From Firmicutes bacterium UBA2116 (GTDB lineage Bacteria > Bacillota > Clostridia > Tissierellales > Sedimentibacteraceae): a stretch of 36,424 bases of DNA. Made by a program: the position numbers and the translations under genes. Under the pieces are notes generated by a model. That model was not told the origin of the DNA, made no database searches, and saw nothing but the letters and a program-made list of their open reading frames with translations. The stretch covers positions 78,072 through 114,495 of the forward strand of contig DCYG01000008.1 in assembly GCA_002331025.1 (NCBI GenBank). The letters run 5' to 3'. Numbering within the stretch: position 1 is the stretch's first letter; each line of letters begins with the position of its first letter. Shown piece after piece: positions 25,106-32,840 of the stretch.

Positions 25106-26047
25106 TTGGAAGAAAGAAAAAAGGTTTTATCAATAAAAAATTTATCTGTGTCATTTTCTCAGTACGAGGGAGCATTCCGCCGGAAAAACCTCCTTGCAAT
25201 CAAGGATTTAAGCCTGGATGTCAAGGAGGGTGAGATGGTGGCAGTAGTGGGCTCCAGCGGATCGGGAAAAAGTCTTTTAGCTCACAGTGTTTTAGGAATT
25301 TTGCCCTACAATGCCACCAGGAACGGAGAGATTTCATTCTATGGAGAAACTCTTACGGAAAAGAGAATGAGGGAGCTCAGAGGAAAAGAAATAGTCCTTG
25401 TTCCTCAAAGTGTTTCCTATCTGGATCCCCTGATGAAGACGGGACTGCAGATTCGAAAAGGGAAAAAGGATGAGAGCAGCAGGCAGAAAAGCTTGGAGGT
25501 GCTGAAGTGTTACGGACTTGACAGGGACACTGAAAATCTATATCCCTTTGAGCTGTCCGGCGGAATGATAAGAAGGATTTTGATTTCCACTGCGGTTATG
25601 GAGCAGCCTAGATTGGTGATTGCAGATGAGCCAACCCCTGGACTTCACATTGACATTGCAAGGCGTGTGCTGTCCCATTTCCGGGAAATTGCGGATGAAG
25701 GAGCTGGGTTGCTTCTCATTATCCATGATTTGGAGCTGGCTGTTGAGGTTGCGGACAGAATAGTTGTACTTTATGCAGGAACCAATTTAGAGGAGGCAAG
25801 GGCATATGACTTTTTAGAAGAAAATCGACTTCGTCATCCTTATACAAGATCACTTTATCGCGCTATGCCGGATAATGGATTTTCTGCTGAACCGGGTACC
25901 CAGCCATACGCTGGAAATCGACCTGATGGATGTACTTATGCTCCAAGGTGCGAATATGTGCAGGAGAAATGCCTTCAGGAAGTGGAGTACCGAAACTTCC
26001 AAGGGGGCATGGTGCGTTGTATAATGGCAGGCGGTGAAATTAGATGA
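25106..26047 (+). CDS. ABC importer ATPase, NikD/OppD class
   Basis: This 313-residue nucleotide-binding subunit has Walker A GSSGSGKS (49-56), Q101, signature ELSGGMIRR (149-157), Walker B RLVIADEP (169-176) and switch His207. The C-terminal oligopeptide/nickel extension has four cysteines (GCTYAPRCEYVQEKC and VRC). Two deviations are visible. The usual Q of LSGGMxQR is R, and the D-loop reads PGLHID where LD is normal, so Asp is His180. The start is TTG, set by GGAGGAC 5 to 8 bases upstream. It likely forms a heterodimer with the next ATPase. Confidence 0.92.
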   Translation: MEERKKVLSIKNLSVSFSQYEGAFRRKNLLAIKDLSLDVKEGEMVAVVGSSGSGKSLLAHSVLGILPYNATRNGEISFYGETLTEKRMRELRGKEIVLVPQSVSYLDPLMKTGLQIRKGKKDESSRQKSLEVLKCYGLDRDTENLYPFELSGGMIRRILISTAVMEQPRLVIADEPTPGLHIDIARRVLSHFREIADEGAGLLLIIHDLELAVEVADRIVVLYAGTNLEEARAYDFLEENRLRHPYTRSLYRAMPDNGFSAEPGTQPYAGNRPDGCTYAPRCEYVQEKCLQEVEYRNFQGGMVRCIMAGGEIR

Positions 26048-26664
26048 GATTGGAAGCAATTGATATTTTATTCCGTTATGACAACGGAAACAGACAGATA
26101 ATAAACAATTTAAGCATGCATATGGATAAGGATGAGCGTCTTGGAATTACCGCTCCCAGCGGCTTTGGAAAAACCACCCTTTGCAAGATTCTGGCAGGAT
26201 ACGAAAAACCGGATTCAGGTGCAGTTCTTTTAGATGGGAAACGGCTTTCCACATATAAGCGTTATTGCCCTGTTCAGATGGTATGGCAGCATCCGGAATT
26301 ATCCGTAAATCCAAGGCTTCGTCTGAAAGAGACTTTAAAAGAGGGAGACAGGGTAGAAAAGCATGTAATAGAAGGTCTGGGGATTGAACCTGACTGGCTG
26401 GAACGTTATCCTTCAGAGGTTTCGGGCGGAGAACTTCAGAGGTTTTGTATTGCCAGAGCTCTTGGACAGGGAACACAATTCCTGCTTGCAGATGAAATAA
26501 GCACCATGCTTGATTTGATTACACAGAGCCAGATATGGAATTTTCTCATGGAGGAAACAACTCGCAGGGGTATAGGATTAATGATGGTAAGCCATTCAGA
26601 AGGATTGTTGAAACGTGTGTGTACAAGAAGAATTAATTTGGATCAGTTAGGAGTGAAGCAATGA
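26044..26664 (+). CDS. ABC importer ATPase, NikE/OppF class, short form
   Basis: This is the second ATPase of the importer, 206 residues, so it lacks the C-terminal extension of OppF-type proteins. Walker A is APSGFGKT (37-44), where the first Gly is Ala. Q82, the VSGGELQR signature (126-133), Walker B FLLADE, the D-loop (MLD) and switch His184 are present. It starts in an ATGA overlap with the first ATPase and ends in an ATGA overlap with larB, so importer and cofactor genes form one translational chain. Confidence 0.9.
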   Translation: MRLEAIDILFRYDNGNRQIINNLSMHMDKDERLGITAPSGFGKTTLCKILAGYEKPDSGAVLLDGKRLSTYKRYCPVQMVWQHPELSVNPRLRLKETLKEGDRVEKHVIEGLGIEPDWLERYPSEVSGGELQRFCIARALGQGTQFLLADEISTMLDLITQSQIWNFLMEETTRRGIGLMMVSHSEGLLKRVCTRRINLDQLGVKQ

Positions 26665-27404
26665 ATATAATAGAGATGTTAAATAAGGTAAAATCCGGAG
26701 AAATAGAGATTCGAGAAGCTGAAAAGCTTTTAAAGGATCTTCCCTATGAGGATTTGGGATATGCCAAGCTGGACCATCATCGGGCACTTCGTTCAGGCTT
26801 TGGAGAAACAGTGTTCTGTCAGGGAAAGCCGGATCCGTACTTAGTGGAAATATATAAGAGATTTTATGACAGAGACGGAGAGGTTTTGGGAACAAGAGCC
26901 TCAAAGGAGCAGTTTGAGCTGGTAAGGCGCATTGTGCCTGAGGTGCAGTATGATCCCATATCCGGAATTTTGAAAGTGGAGCGTCCGGGAAAGGAGAAAA
27001 AGGGCTGTATAGCGGTTTGTACCGGAGGAACAGCGGATATTCCGGTTGCTGAGGAGGCGGCTCAGACAGCAGAATATTTCGGATGCTATGTGGACCGTAT
27101 TTACGATGTGGGAGTAGCGGGTATTCATCGCCTTCTGTCTCAGAGAGAACGTATAGCAAAGGCTAACTGCATCATTGCGGTGGCCGGAATGGAAGGAGCC
27201 CTGGGAACGGTAATTGCAGGACTGGCAGAAAGCCCGGTTATTGCGGTTCCTACCTCTGTAGGTTATGGAGCCAGCTTTCACGGATTGTCGGCTCTTCTTA
27301 CCATGCTGAATTCCTGTGCCAACGGAATATCAGTAGTAAATATTGACAATGGCTACGGAGCAGGTTATTTGGCAACACAAATAAACAGACTGGCGGTGAA
27401 ATAA
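26661..27404 (+). CDS. larB: LarB, nicotinate adenine dinucleotide carboxylase/hydrolase
   Basis: LarB carries out the first step of nickel-pincer nucleotide (NPN) synthesis. It carboxylates the pyridinium ring of nicotinic acid adenine dinucleotide and cleaves it to pyridinium-3,5-biscarboxylic acid mononucleotide and AMP. At 247 residues it has the normal length. The N-terminal part has LDHHRALRSGFGE. The C-terminal PurE-like domain has CTGGTADIPVAEEA, AVAGMEGALGTVIAGL and VPTSVGYGASFHG. C219 (in NSCANGISVVNIDNGYGAG) corresponds to the conserved Cys that forms the covalent adduct with the ring in the Lactobacillus enzyme (C221 there). It overlaps the importer ATPase gene by ATGA and precedes larC by one base. 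Confidence 0.96.
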   Translation: MNIIEMLNKVKSGEIEIREAEKLLKDLPYEDLGYAKLDHHRALRSGFGETVFCQGKPDPYLVEIYKRFYDRDGEVLGTRASKEQFELVRRIVPEVQYDPISGILKVERPGKEKKGCIAVCTGGTADIPVAEEAAQTAEYFGCYVDRIYDVGVAGIHRLLSQRERIAKANCIIAVAGMEGALGTVIAGLAESPVIAVPTSVGYGASFHGLSALLTMLNSCANGISVVNIDNGYGAGYLATQINRLAVK

Positions 27405-27405
27405 T

Positions 27406-28704
27406 ATGGGGAAAATATTGTATTTAGAATGCAATTCAGGAATCAGCGGAGATATGACTGTAGGGGCTCTGCTGGACTTAGGGGCTGACAGGGATGTTCT
27501 GGTAAAGACACTTGACAGCTTGGGAATCGACGGATACCATCTTCATTTCGGGAGAACTGTGAAATGCGGGCTGGATGCCTATGATTTCAATGTGGGTTTG
27601 GAAGAGGAGCATACTCATGATCACGGTCATCATAACCATAGCCATCATGAGCACGAGCATGGGCATGATCACAAGCATGAACATGAACATCACCACGAAC
27701 ATCACCATGAACATACACACAGAAATATCCATGACATCTACACTATTATTGAAAAGCTGCAAACAAGCGAAAGAGTAAAAGACATGGCTAAAAAAATGTT
27801 TGATATTGTGGCGGAAGCGGAATCAAGGGCACATGGTATCCCTGTTGATGAGGTTCACTTTCATGAGGTCGGAGCAATTGATTCCATCGTAGATATCGTA
27901 GGAGCTGCAATATGTATTGGCAATTTAGGGATTGAGGAAGTGGTGGTTTCACCTTTGGCGGAGGGCTTTGGAACTGTTCGGTGCCAGCATGGAGTTATAC
28001 CGGTTCCAGTACCTGCAACTGCGAACATTGCATCGGCACATGGACTGAAGCTGCGTTTTACAGATAATACGGGAGAAATGGTAACACCTACCGGAGCAGC
28101 AATAGCAGCAGCACTTAAGACCAAAGAAAACTTACCGGCTACATTTCGTATATTAAAAACAGGCCTTGGTGCCGGCAAAAAAGATTTTAAACAAGCCAAT
28201 GTCCTCAGAGCTATGATAATTGAGGATTTCATTCATGAAGAAAATACGGATGAGCAAGCAGAACAGGTGTGGATTTTAGAAGCCAATATTGATGACTCCA
28301 ACGGTGAAGTCCTTGGATTTGTAATGGAACTTCTTCTGGAAGCAGGAGCAGCGGATGTATGGTATACTCCGATTTATATGAAAAAGAACAGACCGGCCTA
28401 TATGATGTCCTTAATATGCAGGGAGGAAGACATATACAGCTTGGAATCTATTATGTTTACTCAGACTACAACCATAGGTGTGAGAAGGCGTCCGGTGTCC
28501 AGAACCATTTTAGGCAGGGAGAAAAGAATCATCAATACAGAGCTTGGCGAGGCAGAAGTAAAAATTTGCAGGCACGGACAAAGAACTTTCTTTTATCCTG
28601 AATACGAAAGTATCAGAAAAATATGCAGAGAGAATGGTTTGGACTATCAGACAGTGTACTATACAATCAGAGAAGAGGCAGAAAGAATATGGAAAAAGAA
28701 TTAG
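27406..28704 (+). CDS. larC: LarC, CTP-dependent nickel insertion enzyme
   Basis: LarC inserts nickel into pyridinium-3,5-bisthiocarboxylic acid mononucleotide, completing NPN. The 432 residues begin with YLECNSGISGDMTVGALLDL, the family start. A histidine-rich loop spans residues 69-105 with about 22 His in 37 residues and is a likely nickel store. The C-terminal CTP-binding half has WILEANIDDSNGEVLGF and TTIGVRRRPVSR. In Lactobacillus plantarum LarC is made from two frames by ribosomal frameshifting. Here it is one uninterrupted frame. The end overlaps larE by 16 bases. Confidence 0.96.
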   Translation: MGKILYLECNSGISGDMTVGALLDLGADRDVLVKTLDSLGIDGYHLHFGRTVKCGLDAYDFNVGLEEEHTHDHGHHNHSHHEHEHGHDHKHEHEHHHEHHHEHTHRNIHDIYTIIEKLQTSERVKDMAKKMFDIVAEAESRAHGIPVDEVHFHEVGAIDSIVDIVGAAICIGNLGIEEVVVSPLAEGFGTVRCQHGVIPVPVPATANIASAHGLKLRFTDNTGEMVTPTGAAIAAALKTKENLPATFRILKTGLGAGKKDFKQANVLRAMIIEDFIHEENTDEQAEQVWILEANIDDSNGEVLGFVMELLLEAGAADVWYTPIYMKKNRPAYMMSLICREEDIYSLESIMFTQTTTIGVRRRPVSRTILGREKRIINTELGEAEVKICRHGQRTFFYPEYESIRKICRENGLDYQTVYYTIREEAERIWKKN

Positions 28705-29519
28705 AAAATATAAAAATAAAATTGAAAGAAGCAATGGCTGGATATGCTAAAGGGGATATTTGTCTGGCATTTTCAGGAGGAGTGGATTCAAGCCTTTTAT
28801 TAAAGGTTGCTGCTGACGCCATGAAAAAAACAGGAAAAAAAGTATATGCAGTTACATTTGACAGCCGTCTGCACCCATCCTGTGATTTGGAGATTGCTGC
28901 CAGAGTGGCAAAGGAACTGGGTGGAATTCACAAGGTTGTTACTGTGGATGAACTGGAACAGGAGGAAATACGTTTCAATCCTGTAAATCGCTGCTATCTG
29001 TGCAAGAACAAGCTTTTTCAGACGCTTAAGGAATTTGCAAAAGGGGTTGGGATTTCATGTATTATGGATGGAACCAACGAGGATGACATGCACGTATACC
29101 GTCCGGGAATCAAAGCTTTAAGAGAACTTGGAATTGTAAGTCTTTTGGCTCAGCTTCACATTACTAAGGCTCAGGTAAAAAAACTTGCTGCAGAGTATGG
29201 AATTTCTGTTGCTTCAAGACCTTCCGCTCCTTGTATGGCAACCCGCCTGCCCTACAATACTGAAATTAATTATGATATTCTTGAACGCATCGGGCAGGGA
29301 GAAGAATTTCTACGAACTATGTTAAATGGCAATGTTCGTTTAAGGGTCCACAATGATATTGTTCGTATTGAAGTGGATCCAGAAGCAATGGAAGGGCTGA
29401 TTAATAACAGAGAAAGAATTGTTTCTGATTTAAAGGAAATGGGATTTTCTTATATTACCGTGGATTTGGAAGGCTTTAGGTCCGGCAGCATGGATATTGG
29501 AATAGATCCGGTCCTGTAG
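28689..29519 (+). CDS. larE: LarE, sulfur transferase of NPN synthesis
   Basis: LarE adenylates the carboxylates of the LarB product and replaces them with thiocarboxylates. At 277 residues it has normal length. The PP-loop ATP-binding motif SGGVDSS is at 29-35. The position of the sacrificial Cys of the Lactobacillus enzyme is C182 (RPSAPCMATRLPY). Two more cysteines, C102 and C105 (NRCYLCK), form the three-cysteine set found in LarE proteins that hold a [4Fe-4S] cluster and act catalytically. The ATG at 28689 is chosen over one 66 bases upstream because GAGGCAGAAAG precedes it and MEKELENIKIKLKEAM is the usual family start. It is the last gene of the operon. Confidence 0.95.
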   Translation: MEKELENIKIKLKEAMAGYAKGDICLAFSGGVDSSLLLKVAADAMKKTGKKVYAVTFDSRLHPSCDLEIAARVAKELGGIHKVVTVDELEQEEIRFNPVNRCYLCKNKLFQTLKEFAKGVGISCIMDGTNEDDMHVYRPGIKALRELGIVSLLAQLHITKAQVKKLAAEYGISVASRPSAPCMATRLPYNTEINYDILERIGQGEEFLRTMLNGNVRLRVHNDIVRIEVDPEAMEGLINNRERIVSDLKEMGFSYITVDLEGFRSGSMDIGIDPVL

Positions 29520-29563
29520 CTTTAAACTTACTTTGTACAGTGGTTTTATTAAAAATTTGCTGA

Positions 29564-29598
29564 GGCTGACTTGTAACTTGATTTTGAGTCAGTCTTTT
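29564..29598 (+). terminator. Intrinsic terminator after larE
   Basis: GGCTGACT (29564-29571) pairs with AGTCAGTC (29587-29594), one pair being G-T, and is followed by TTTT. It lies 45 bases after the larE stop and marks the end of the nickel/lar operon. Confidence 0.65.
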
Positions 29599-29638
29599 AC
29601 ATTAAGTTATTTGTATAATCGTGATAATCCGGTTTAAT

Positions 29639-29666
29639 TTGACAAGATTAAATTTAAAGGTATAAT
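29639..29666 (+). promoter_or_regulatory. Consensus promoter of the rRNA methyltransferase gene
   Basis: TTGACA (29639-29644), a 16-bp spacer and TATAAT (29661-29666) are both perfect hexamers, 27 bases before the start codon. GGAG serves as ribosome binding site. Confidence 0.8.
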
Positions 29667-29693
29667 TAAAATAACAAAGAAATAGGAGTAATT

Positions 29694-31064
29694 ATGCTTA
29701 TAAGCGGATTAATAACTGAAGTTGAAATTATAGATTTAAATCACACAGGGCAGGGAGTCGCTAAAATAGATAATTTTGTTGTATTTGTAAGCGGAGCAAT
29801 TACAGGAGATGTAGTTGAGATAGAAATAACAGAGACAAAGAAAAACTATGCTGTAGGACAGGTAATAAATATTGTTAAACCCTCTGAATTCAGAATAAAG
29901 TCACCTTGTGAACATTATGAGCAATGTGGCGGCTGTCAGTTAATGCATATGGATTATAACGAGCAGTTAAAGTATAAAAAGAACAGAGTAATTAATGAAC
30001 TTAAAAGAGCAAACGTATCATTTGAAGAATCAATAGTATATGACACTATAGGTATGGAAGATACATATAGGTACAGAAATAAAACAGCATTTTCTGTTGC
30101 GGAAAAAAATGATGAAATACAAATCGGACCATACGAACAAGGTACATACAATACTGTTGATATTAATAGCTGTATGCTTCAAAGCAAGAAAGCGGATGAT
30201 GTCGTAAAAGCTTTCAAAAATATGATGGTGAAATACAAAATCAAAGCCTACGATAAGAATTTAAACCGAGGAATTGTAAGAAATATTGTAATCAGGAACA
30301 ACCGTAAAAATGATTTGATGCTGATAATTGTTACTGTGACGGATAATTTTCATAACAAGGGCGAATTAATCAACGAATTAGTATCACTTGTACCAAATAT
30401 AAAGACCATAGTACAAAACATTAACAATAAAAATACAAATTTAATCATGGGAAGAAAAAATATTACCCTATATGGTGAAGGTGCAATCATAGATATGATT
30501 GATGATTTAGTTTTTACCATATCACCTGAAACCTTTTTTCAAGTAAACCCTGTCCAAACAGAAAAGCTGTATCAGACAGCCATCCAATATGCAGACATAG
30601 GAAAACACGATATTTGTTTTGATATATATTGCGGCATAGGTACAATTTCCTTAATGGCGGCAAAAAAAGCAAAAAAGGTATACGGAGTGGAAATAGTAGA
30701 GCAGTCAATTATAAATGCAAGAGAAAATGCTAAAAGAAATAATATAAATAATACTGAATTTTTCGCCGGCAAAGCAGAAATAATTGTTCCAAAACTCTAC
30801 AAACAAAATATAAAAGCTGACATAATTATAATCGACCCTCCCAGAAAGGGCTGTGAAAAAGAAGTAATAGACACCATCATCAGCATGTCACCCAAAAAAG
30901 TAGTATACGTATCCTGCAACCCCTCAACATTGGCGAGGGATATAAAACTATTAGAAAACAGCGGATATAAGTTGCAAAAAGTCCAGCCTGTAGACCAATT
31001 CCCTTGGACGGTACACGTTGAGAGTATAATTCTGATGACGTATTGTGGTTCAGAGAAGAAATAA
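29694..31064 (+). CDS. rlmD: 23S rRNA (uracil-5-)-methyltransferase, RlmD/RlmCD type
   Basis: This SAM-dependent enzyme makes 5-methyluridine in 23S rRNA (U1939, and U747 in the dual-specificity Firmicute form). The 456 residues contain an N-terminal TRAM RNA-binding domain (1-60), iron-sulfur ligands C72, C78 and C81 (PCEHYEQCGGC) with a fourth Cys in INSCMLQ, and a Rossmann SAM domain (FDIYCGIGTISLMAAKKAKK). IIDPPRKGCE follows, then the nucleophile C408 in YVSCNPSTLARD, then DQFPWTVHVESI. The protein appears complete. It has its own promoter. Which uridines it modifies cannot be read from the sequence. Confidence 0.94.
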   Translation: MLISGLITEVEIIDLNHTGQGVAKIDNFVVFVSGAITGDVVEIEITETKKNYAVGQVINIVKPSEFRIKSPCEHYEQCGGCQLMHMDYNEQLKYKKNRVINELKRANVSFEESIVYDTIGMEDTYRYRNKTAFSVAEKNDEIQIGPYEQGTYNTVDINSCMLQSKKADDVVKAFKNMMVKYKIKAYDKNLNRGIVRNIVIRNNRKNDLMLIIVTVTDNFHNKGELINELVSLVPNIKTIVQNINNKNTNLIMGRKNITLYGEGAIIDMIDDLVFTISPETFFQVNPVQTEKLYQTAIQYADIGKHDICFDIYCGIGTISLMAAKKAKKVYGVEIVEQSIINARENAKRNNINNTEFFAGKAEIIVPKLYKQNIKADIIIIDPPRKGCEKEVIDTIISMSPKKVVYVSCNPSTLARDIKLLENSGYKLQKVQPVDQFPWTVHVESIILMTYCGSEKK

Positions 31065-31106
31065 CAAGGGTTGACCACAACATATAGTGGTTTGAGAACG
31101 ATTTTG

Positions 31107-31157
31107 GAGCGAAAAAAGAGCGAAAAAACACCGTTTTTTGACCCCTGTTTTTGGGGT
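31107..31157 (+). repeat. Repeat-rich stretch after the methyltransferase gene
   Basis: An 11-bp unit GAGCGAAAAAA is repeated in tandem (31107-31117, 31118-31128), followed by AAAAAAC/GTTTTTT and ACCCC/GGGGT hairpins. In the reading frame of the methyltransferase the DNA stays open for 33 codons after its TAA. This is part of the 402-base gap before the sigma factor, which also holds a terminator and the sigma promoter. Confidence 0.5.
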
Positions 31158-31228
31158 GATTTATAGATGACATAGGGTAAATTTTAAAAATGGTGCCTTA
31201 AAATGTAAATTGTATATAGAAAGATTGA

Positions 31229-31259
31229 AGACATTAAGATGAGAATCTTGATGTCTTTT
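31229..31259 (+). terminator. Intrinsic terminator upstream of the sigma operon
   Basis: AGACATTAAGAT (31229-31240) pairs along its full 12 bases (one G-T) with ATCTTGATGTCT (31245-31256) around a GAGA loop, followed by three more T residues. It probably ends transcription from the methyltransferase gene. Confidence 0.75.
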
Positions 31260-31382
31260 CTGTAAGTAAGAAAATAATACTATTTTATACTTAGCTAAAT
31301 TTTTCATATGAAAATTTTATGACATTTTATTTTCTATAAATAAATGTTATTGTATAAGTTCAGCGAGAGCTTAAGCTTAGAA

Positions 31383-31415
31383 TTGTGCTTGAAAATATTA
31401 GCCTAACTGTATATA
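31383..31415 (+). promoter_or_regulatory. Putative ECF sigma promoter, copy 1 (sigma operon)
   Basis: TTGTGCTTGAAAATATT (31383-31399), AAC and ATATA (31411-31415) match the motif found at 32763 and 35421. The distance from TTGT to ATATA is 28 bases in all three. It lies about 70 bases before the sigma factor start and suggests that the factor activates itself. Confidence 0.6.
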
Positions 31416-31484
31416 GTGTATTATAATAAAATAGCTATAAATACATACTAAAACAAATTTCCTCAGATGAAAGGTGGGAGAATA

Positions 31485-32042
31485 TTGCTGACTATTTATT
31501 TATCAATGCTTGATACGGAGCAGGAACGAAAAAAGATGACTGATTTATATGAGGAGCATAAATATGCCTTGCTCCACTATGCTATGAAGATTATGAGAGA
31601 TCAAGATATGGCTGAGGATGCAGTACATAATGCTTTTATATCTATCATACAGAAAAAAGAAAAATATTTATATTTAGATTGTAGGGATTTTCGTCGCTCG
31701 GCCGTTATTATAGTAAGGAACAAATGTATTGATATATTAAGGAAGCAAAAACCTTATTCTAATAAATCAATTGAGGAATTAGAAATATTTCTTGAGTCGA
31801 ACGAGGTGCCTGTTGAAGAGCAGGTTATTTTTGAGTCTGAGTATGAACTTATCCGTAAGTATCTAAATATAATTGATGAAATAAGTAAACAAGTGCTTCT
31901 TATGAAGTATATCCTAAATATGTCATATAAAGAAATCGGAGAAGAACTTGGCATGACTTCAAAACATGTTGATACACGAATTATGAGAGCTAAGGAAAAA
32001 GTTCGTAAATTAGTAGAGAAGGATGTGAAATATGATGAATAA
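31485..32042 (+). CDS. ECF-type RNA polymerase sigma factor
   Basis: This alternative sigma factor has 185 residues. Region 2 (about 15-90) includes AEDAVHNAFISIIQ and RDFRRSAVIIVRNKCIDILR. Region 4 (about 120-178) has a helix-turn-helix in MSYKEIGEELGMTSKHVDTR. The TTG at 31485 is chosen over an ATG 18 bases upstream because AAGGTGGGAG lies just before it and nothing like a ribosome binding site precedes the ATG. MLTIYLSMLDTEQE is also the usual start in related factors. The 3' end overlaps the anti-sigma gene by 11 bases. It probably reads the shared promoter motif described for 31383, 32763 and 35421. Confidence 0.92.
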   Translation: MLTIYLSMLDTEQERKKMTDLYEEHKYALLHYAMKIMRDQDMAEDAVHNAFISIIQKKEKYLYLDCRDFRRSAVIIVRNKCIDILRKQKPYSNKSIEELEIFLESNEVPVEEQVIFESEYELIRKYLNIIDEISKQVLLMKYILNMSYKEIGEELGMTSKHVDTRIMRAKEKVRKLVEKDVKYDE

Positions 32043-32742
32043 AGATCAAGTGAATGATATAGTTTTTGAAGCATTATTTCGTCAAGCAGTCATTGATAAT
32101 TTTAATGAAGAGATTGAGTCCATCCCATCAAATGAGCAACTTTCAGAGATATATTCAACTTCTCCAAAATTTGAAATGATGATGAAAAATCTTTTTATAA
32201 AAGATCATAGAAAAAGTTTTCTTAAGAAAGCCATGTTTTATAGTAAAAGGGTAGCATCAATTTTTATTATCGTATTAGGATTGCTATTTGGCACATTACT
32301 TTTTAATACTGAAGTTCGTGCTGCGGTTGGAAAGGTTTTTGTTGAATGGTATGAAAGATTCACTTCATTTACATTTAAAGACGATGAAATAATTAGTGAG
32401 AAGAAAGATTGGACTTTGGGATATTTGTCTGAAGGATATGTACAAGAAAATTATGAAGTGCTTGGTCGTATTACAAGTATAGAGTTTACAAATAATCAAG
32501 GTGAAAAAATTAGATTTACTTATGGTCCAGAAGAGGGTATTACAAATATATCTGTTGATAATGAAAATCATGAAATAAATAGTTGTGTAATACTAGATAA
32601 TGAGGCGTTCTCTATAAGTGCTGTAGATGATGCGTTTGATAATGGAGTTATATGGAATATGGATGGTCATACCTTTGACCTGTGGGGTAAAATCTCTGTG
32701 GATGAATTGAAAAAGATGGCAGAATCAATAATAGAAAAATAA
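32032..32742 (+). CDS. Transmembrane anti-sigma factor (DUF4367-like)
   Basis: This likely anti-sigma factor for the ECF sigma encoded just upstream has 236 residues. The N-terminal cytoplasmic part (1-72) would bind the sigma factor. One TM follows (about 74-92, VASIFIIVLGLLFGTLLF), then an extracytoplasmic domain (about 93-236) resembling DUF4367 (GEKIRFTYGPEEG and MDGHTFDLWGK). There is no HxxxCxxC zinc motif of the ZAS class. Gene overlap and topology support the role. The release signal is unknown. Confidence 0.82.
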   Translation: MMNKDQVNDIVFEALFRQAVIDNFNEEIESIPSNEQLSEIYSTSPKFEMMMKNLFIKDHRKSFLKKAMFYSKRVASIFIIVLGLLFGTLLFNTEVRAAVGKVFVEWYERFTSFTFKDDEIISEKKDWTLGYLSEGYVQENYEVLGRITSIEFTNNQGEKIRFTYGPEEGITNISVDNENHEINSCVILDNEAFSISAVDDAFDNGVIWNMDGHTFDLWGKISVDELKKMAESIIEK

Positions 32743-32762
32743 ATAAAAAACTTATAAAAATC

Positions 32763-32797
32763 TTGTAGGGAAAATATTCTTTCAAACGTTATATAAG
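32763..32797 (+). promoter_or_regulatory. Putative ECF sigma promoter, copy 2 (secreted-protein operon)
   Basis: TTGTAGGGAAAATATT (32763-32778), AAAC (32784-32787) and ATATAAG (32791-32797) are present. The 16-base block is identical to that at 35421-35436. It lies about 44 bases before the next start codon. Confidence 0.7.
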
Positions 32798-32840
32798 TAA
32801 GAGCAGAGAAAGCTCTATAAAATGAAAGGGTGTGATACAA

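Noticed and set aside
27575..27778. Met/Ile-rich reading frames on both strands over the His-rich loop of larC
   Set aside because: They are by-products of the repeated CAT/CAC histidine codons read in other frames.
27406..28704. Programmed frameshift in larC as in Lactobacillus
   Set aside because: The frame is open without interruption across both halves, so no frameshift is needed.
31065..31163. Read-through extension of the methyltransferase
   Set aside because: The family normally ends where the TAA lies, and the open frame is mostly built from a short tandem repeat.
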